The translations under genes and the position numbers were made by a program. Shown here piece after piece: positions 61,944-64,000 of a stretch of 64,000 nucleotides of DNA. This DNA comes from Martinezella rhizogenes (GTDB lineage Bacteria > Pseudomonadota > Alphaproteobacteria > Rhizobiales > Rhizobiaceae). The notes under the pieces are model-generated. The model worked only from the letters and a program-made list of their open reading frames with translations. It was not told the origin of the DNA and made no database searches. Location of the stretch: NCBI RefSeq assembly GCF_027460065.1, contig NZ_JAPYZZ010000003.1, positions 124,001-188,000 on the forward strand. Reading direction: 5' to 3'. Positions within the stretch are counted from its first letter, which is position 1; every line of letters starts with the position of its first letter.

Positions 61944-64000
61944 GCCGGCTGCACGAGATTGGCCATCAGGCGGAACGCCCCCGGCACAAGCTTGTCCATC
62001 TGGTGATGCAGCACAAGGCTGGTATGGGTGTGCCGGCCCTTACCGATGACGCCCGAGACCAGCGCGCCTTTGAGCGGCTGTTCGTCGACATCATGCATCG
62101 CAAGCAAGGGCTCGTAGACATCATCCCAGCGCGAGGCGAAATAGAGCCCGCGCTCCTTGTCCCAGCCCGCCCAGTCGGCGGCGTCGATGACGTTGGGGCC
62201 TGTCAGCAGCGGGTGATCGGGCAAAAGAACCGTCACCTCCGCTTTCGGGTCCGTCACCCGCCAGCGCAGTGACGGCTTGCCGATTTCGAGACGCCGAACC
62301 GGCGTTGTCTCCGGGTTCCAACCATCCGTCGGACGATGATAGAGCGTAACCAGATGCCCGCCATTCTCCACGAAACGATGGAGCCTCTCCGTTGCCGCGG
62401 CCAGATCCCTGCGGATGCCGAAGGCGAATATGCCAACGACAATGGTGGTGAAGGAGGAGAGATCGCCGCCGAGCGCCTGTGCATCGAGTTCGGTGACATC
62501 GAGACCCATTCGCGCTAGCCAGAGGCCCACCCTGTCGGCACCGCCGCCGATATAACCCACACGGGCGCCCTCCGGCAGTTTGAGGTCCAGCGAGAGGATT
62601 TTGAGGGCGGAAGGGGCAAGAAATCTTGCCCTGCCGATATGGGGATAGGCGATGGGGGTAATCTGAAAGGCCGGTTGCGAACCGACGCTCGCTTCTATCT
62701 CAGCAAGGCCGGGCGCCGTTTCTCCAGTGCGTTCGGCCAACCAGTCATCACCACTCTTGCGCACGCTCCAGCCACCGGCAGCGCGAAACGAAACCGGTGC
62801 ATCAGCACCCTTGATTTGAACCTGAAAACCCTGTGCGCCCTGCCCTTGCCCAAGCGGAACCAGCAGCGCCTCAGGCGAGATCATCAGCGACTGCGCGGGC
62901 GTCACAAAAAACGGTTCCTCCAGATCGTAGAAGGCGGACACCTCACGGCCTTCAACCTTTGCTGCAAGGCGCACCGAGGCATGACCATTGCCGCCCGCTG
63001 CTTTCCAGTCCGGCTGATAGAGCCCGGAAACCGGGGCATCCTGATCAGCGGCAAGCGAAAAGACCAGCGTCTGGCCACGCGACTGAACCGACGACGAAAC
63101 ACCGGAAGGCAGGACCGGGGCGATCTCAACTTCAAATTCAGCCGCCCTGTCGGCCAGTTCCACATAAAGGGCCGACCTTCCACCCGGAACGATCTCCGCC
63201 GGTTCGGCATAGGCCCGCTCGAAAAGATCGAGTGCAGTCAGAATGGTCGCATCAACCTGCGCCCGTTTGCGTGCGATCCTGTGCCCGTGCAACACCTTGA
63301 AATCCGCGCTCGCGGTCTCGTCGACCTTCTGCAACAGCGCGGCTGTGCTCAGGAGTTGCGCCGTGATGCTTCGCCTGTCGGGAAAGGCCGAAATTGCCTC
63401 GGCGATGGCCCGTTCCGCCTCCACCAGTGCATTTACCAACTCGCCATCCAGACCCGGGAATGCGGCAAGATCGGCAAGAGAAGACGGCAGATTGTCGAGG
63501 ATCGAGCTTTCTTCGCCCCCCGCACCACTGGAAAGTTCGAGATGCAGCGGCCAGACTTCCTGCGCCTGCTTCGGCCAATGGCCCATCCCCTGTGAAGCGT
63601 GGTAATAACGCGACCACTCCCCGATGCGGTCATATTGCGCACCGGTTGCCTGTTCCTTGCCCGGCGCGTTCACCGTCAGTGTTGTTTCCGGCGGCGGCAC
63701 TTCATCGTCATAGGTATCGCCACCGCCCGACCATGCCGGAAGGTAGAACTTCGCCACCCGCCACGGCTTGAGCCCCTCGGCAAAATGCTCCGGATAGGCC
63801 GAAGGATCGGCGGCCAGCGTGATTGCACTTTTCGCCGCGCGCGTCATGGCGCGGTGGTGGCCATGCTGTCCCGGCACATCGAGAAAGGTAGGGATGACGA
63901 TATCCGGCCGCTCCTTGCGATAGGCGCGGACCAGCCTTTCGACGATGCGCTTCTGCCCCCAGCGGTCAAAAGTTTGGTCGCCATCCTTCGAGAAACCAAA
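61940..64000 (-). CDS. PIG-L/LmbE-family deacetylase with C-terminal GATase-like domain, 5' end missing
   Basis: 686 residues are visible; the N-terminus and first zinc motif (HPDDE) lie beyond the right edge. The second zinc/active-site segment PGQHGHHRAMT and the preceding PDIVIPTFLD are clearly PIG-L/LmbE N-acetylglucosamine deacetylase-like. The C-terminal part from about residue 480 (VGYIGGGADRVGLWLARMG, then GRHTHTSLVLHHQMDKL) resembles a class I glutamine-amidotransferase/ThuA-like fold. This composite architecture occurs in Bacteroidetes and some alphaproteobacteria. Deacetylase on a sugar substrate is likely; the function of the C-terminal domain is unclear. Confidence 0.8.
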   Translation of the reverse strand, partial: FGFSKDGDQTFDRWGQKRIVERLVRAYRKERPDIVIPTFLDVPGQHGHHRAMTRAAKSAITLAADPSAYPEHFAEGLKPWRVAKFYLPAWSGGGDTYDDEVPPPETTLTVNAPGKEQATGAQYDRIGEWSRYYHASQGMGHWPKQAQEVWPLHLELSSGAGGEESSILDNLPSSLADLAAFPGLDGELVNALVEAERAIAEAISAFPDRRSITAQLLSTAALLQKVDETASADFKVLHGHRIARKRAQVDATILTALDLFERAYAEPAEIVPGGRSALYVELADRAAEFEVEIAPVLPSGVSSSVQSRGQTLVFSLAADQDAPVSGLYQPDWKAAGGNGHASVRLAAKVEGREVSAFYDLEEPFFVTPAQSLMISPEALLVPLGQGQGAQGFQVQIKGADAPVSFRAAGGWSVRKSGDDWLAERTGETAPGLAEIEASVGSQPAFQITPIAYPHIGRARFLAPSALKILSLDLKLPEGARVGYIGGGADRVGLWLARMGLDVTELDAQALGGDLSSFTTIVVGIFAFGIRRDLAAATERLHRFVENGGHLVTLYHRPTDGWNPETTPVRRLEIGKPSLRWRVTDPKAEVTVLLPDHPLLTGPNVIDAADWAGWDKERGLYFASRWDDVYEPLLAMHDVDEQPLKGALVSGVIGKGRHTHTSLVLHHQMDKLVPGAFRLMANLVQPA

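Noticed and set aside
1..64000. tRNA, rRNA, insertion sequences, attachment sites or replication origin
   Set aside because: No tRNA-like cloverleaf, transposase gene, integrase gene, or repABC/parS-like cluster was found by eye. A covariance scan would be needed to exclude small RNAs other than the one described.

Overview
The window looks like a Rhizobiaceae genome, most like Agrobacterium. The reasons are the soluble fdsGBAD formate dehydrogenase, an agp-type alpha-galactoside operon, a short second FtsZ, an aconitase-X hydroxyproline locus, rhizobial dispersed repeats and GC-rich codon use. The density of ABC transporters and catabolic genes suits a secondary chromosome or chromid, but that is inference. 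No tRNA, rRNA, insertion sequence or CRISPR array was seen. Both ends cut through a gene.

Layout. 1-386: tail of a DapA-type lyase. 580-8728 (minus): LysR regulator, fdsG-fdsB-fdsA-fdsD, then an oxalate/formate-type carrier. 8829-21087: a catabolic regulon with a hydantoin-racemase-like enzyme, a flavin reductase, a GntR regulator, a complete Opp/Dpp-type ABC importer (one ATPase frameshifted) and three amidohydrolases. The same 14-bp operator-like site lies in both of its divergent promoters. 21279-25033: a porin behind a long AT-rich leader, and a PAS-GGDEF-EAL protein. 25215-30914: an amino-acid-type ABC importer, a 2-hydroxyacid dehydrogenase, a small ferredoxin-fold-like protein and a LacI regulator, with matching operators between the divergent units.

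31123-41250: a hydroxyproline locus with a proline-racemase-family protein, aconitase X, a FAD amine dehydrogenase, an amino-acid ABC importer, an Ldh2-type imine reductase, a DapA-type lyase and a GntR-FCD regulator. Two families of operator-like sites are visible. 41651-44881: a C-terminally short FtsZ, a single-domain response regulator behind an EcfG-like promoter, a small RNA locus with four anti-Shine-Dalgarno hairpin loops, a 48-aa DUF1127 protein and a beta-barrel protein. 45014-49979: a YhiI/RbbA/YhhJ-type exporter. 50373-60483: an alpha-galactoside operon in which two GH4 alpha-galactosidases bracket a peptide-type importer, with a divergent AraC activator. 60561-64000: a small membrane protein, a DMT exporter and a truncated PIG-L deacetylase.

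The most distinctive element is the small RNA at about 43470-43628 (minus). Each of its four stem-loops carries CCUCCUCCC in the loop, the last stem-loop is its terminator, and it lies downstream of a DUF1127 gene. This matches the cuckoo/CcsR family of alphaproteobacterial sRNAs. Other points of interest are the operator pairs, a proline-racemase homologue lacking both catalytic cysteines, an amidohydrolase lacking the HxH metal motif, and the frameshifted OppF-like ATPase.
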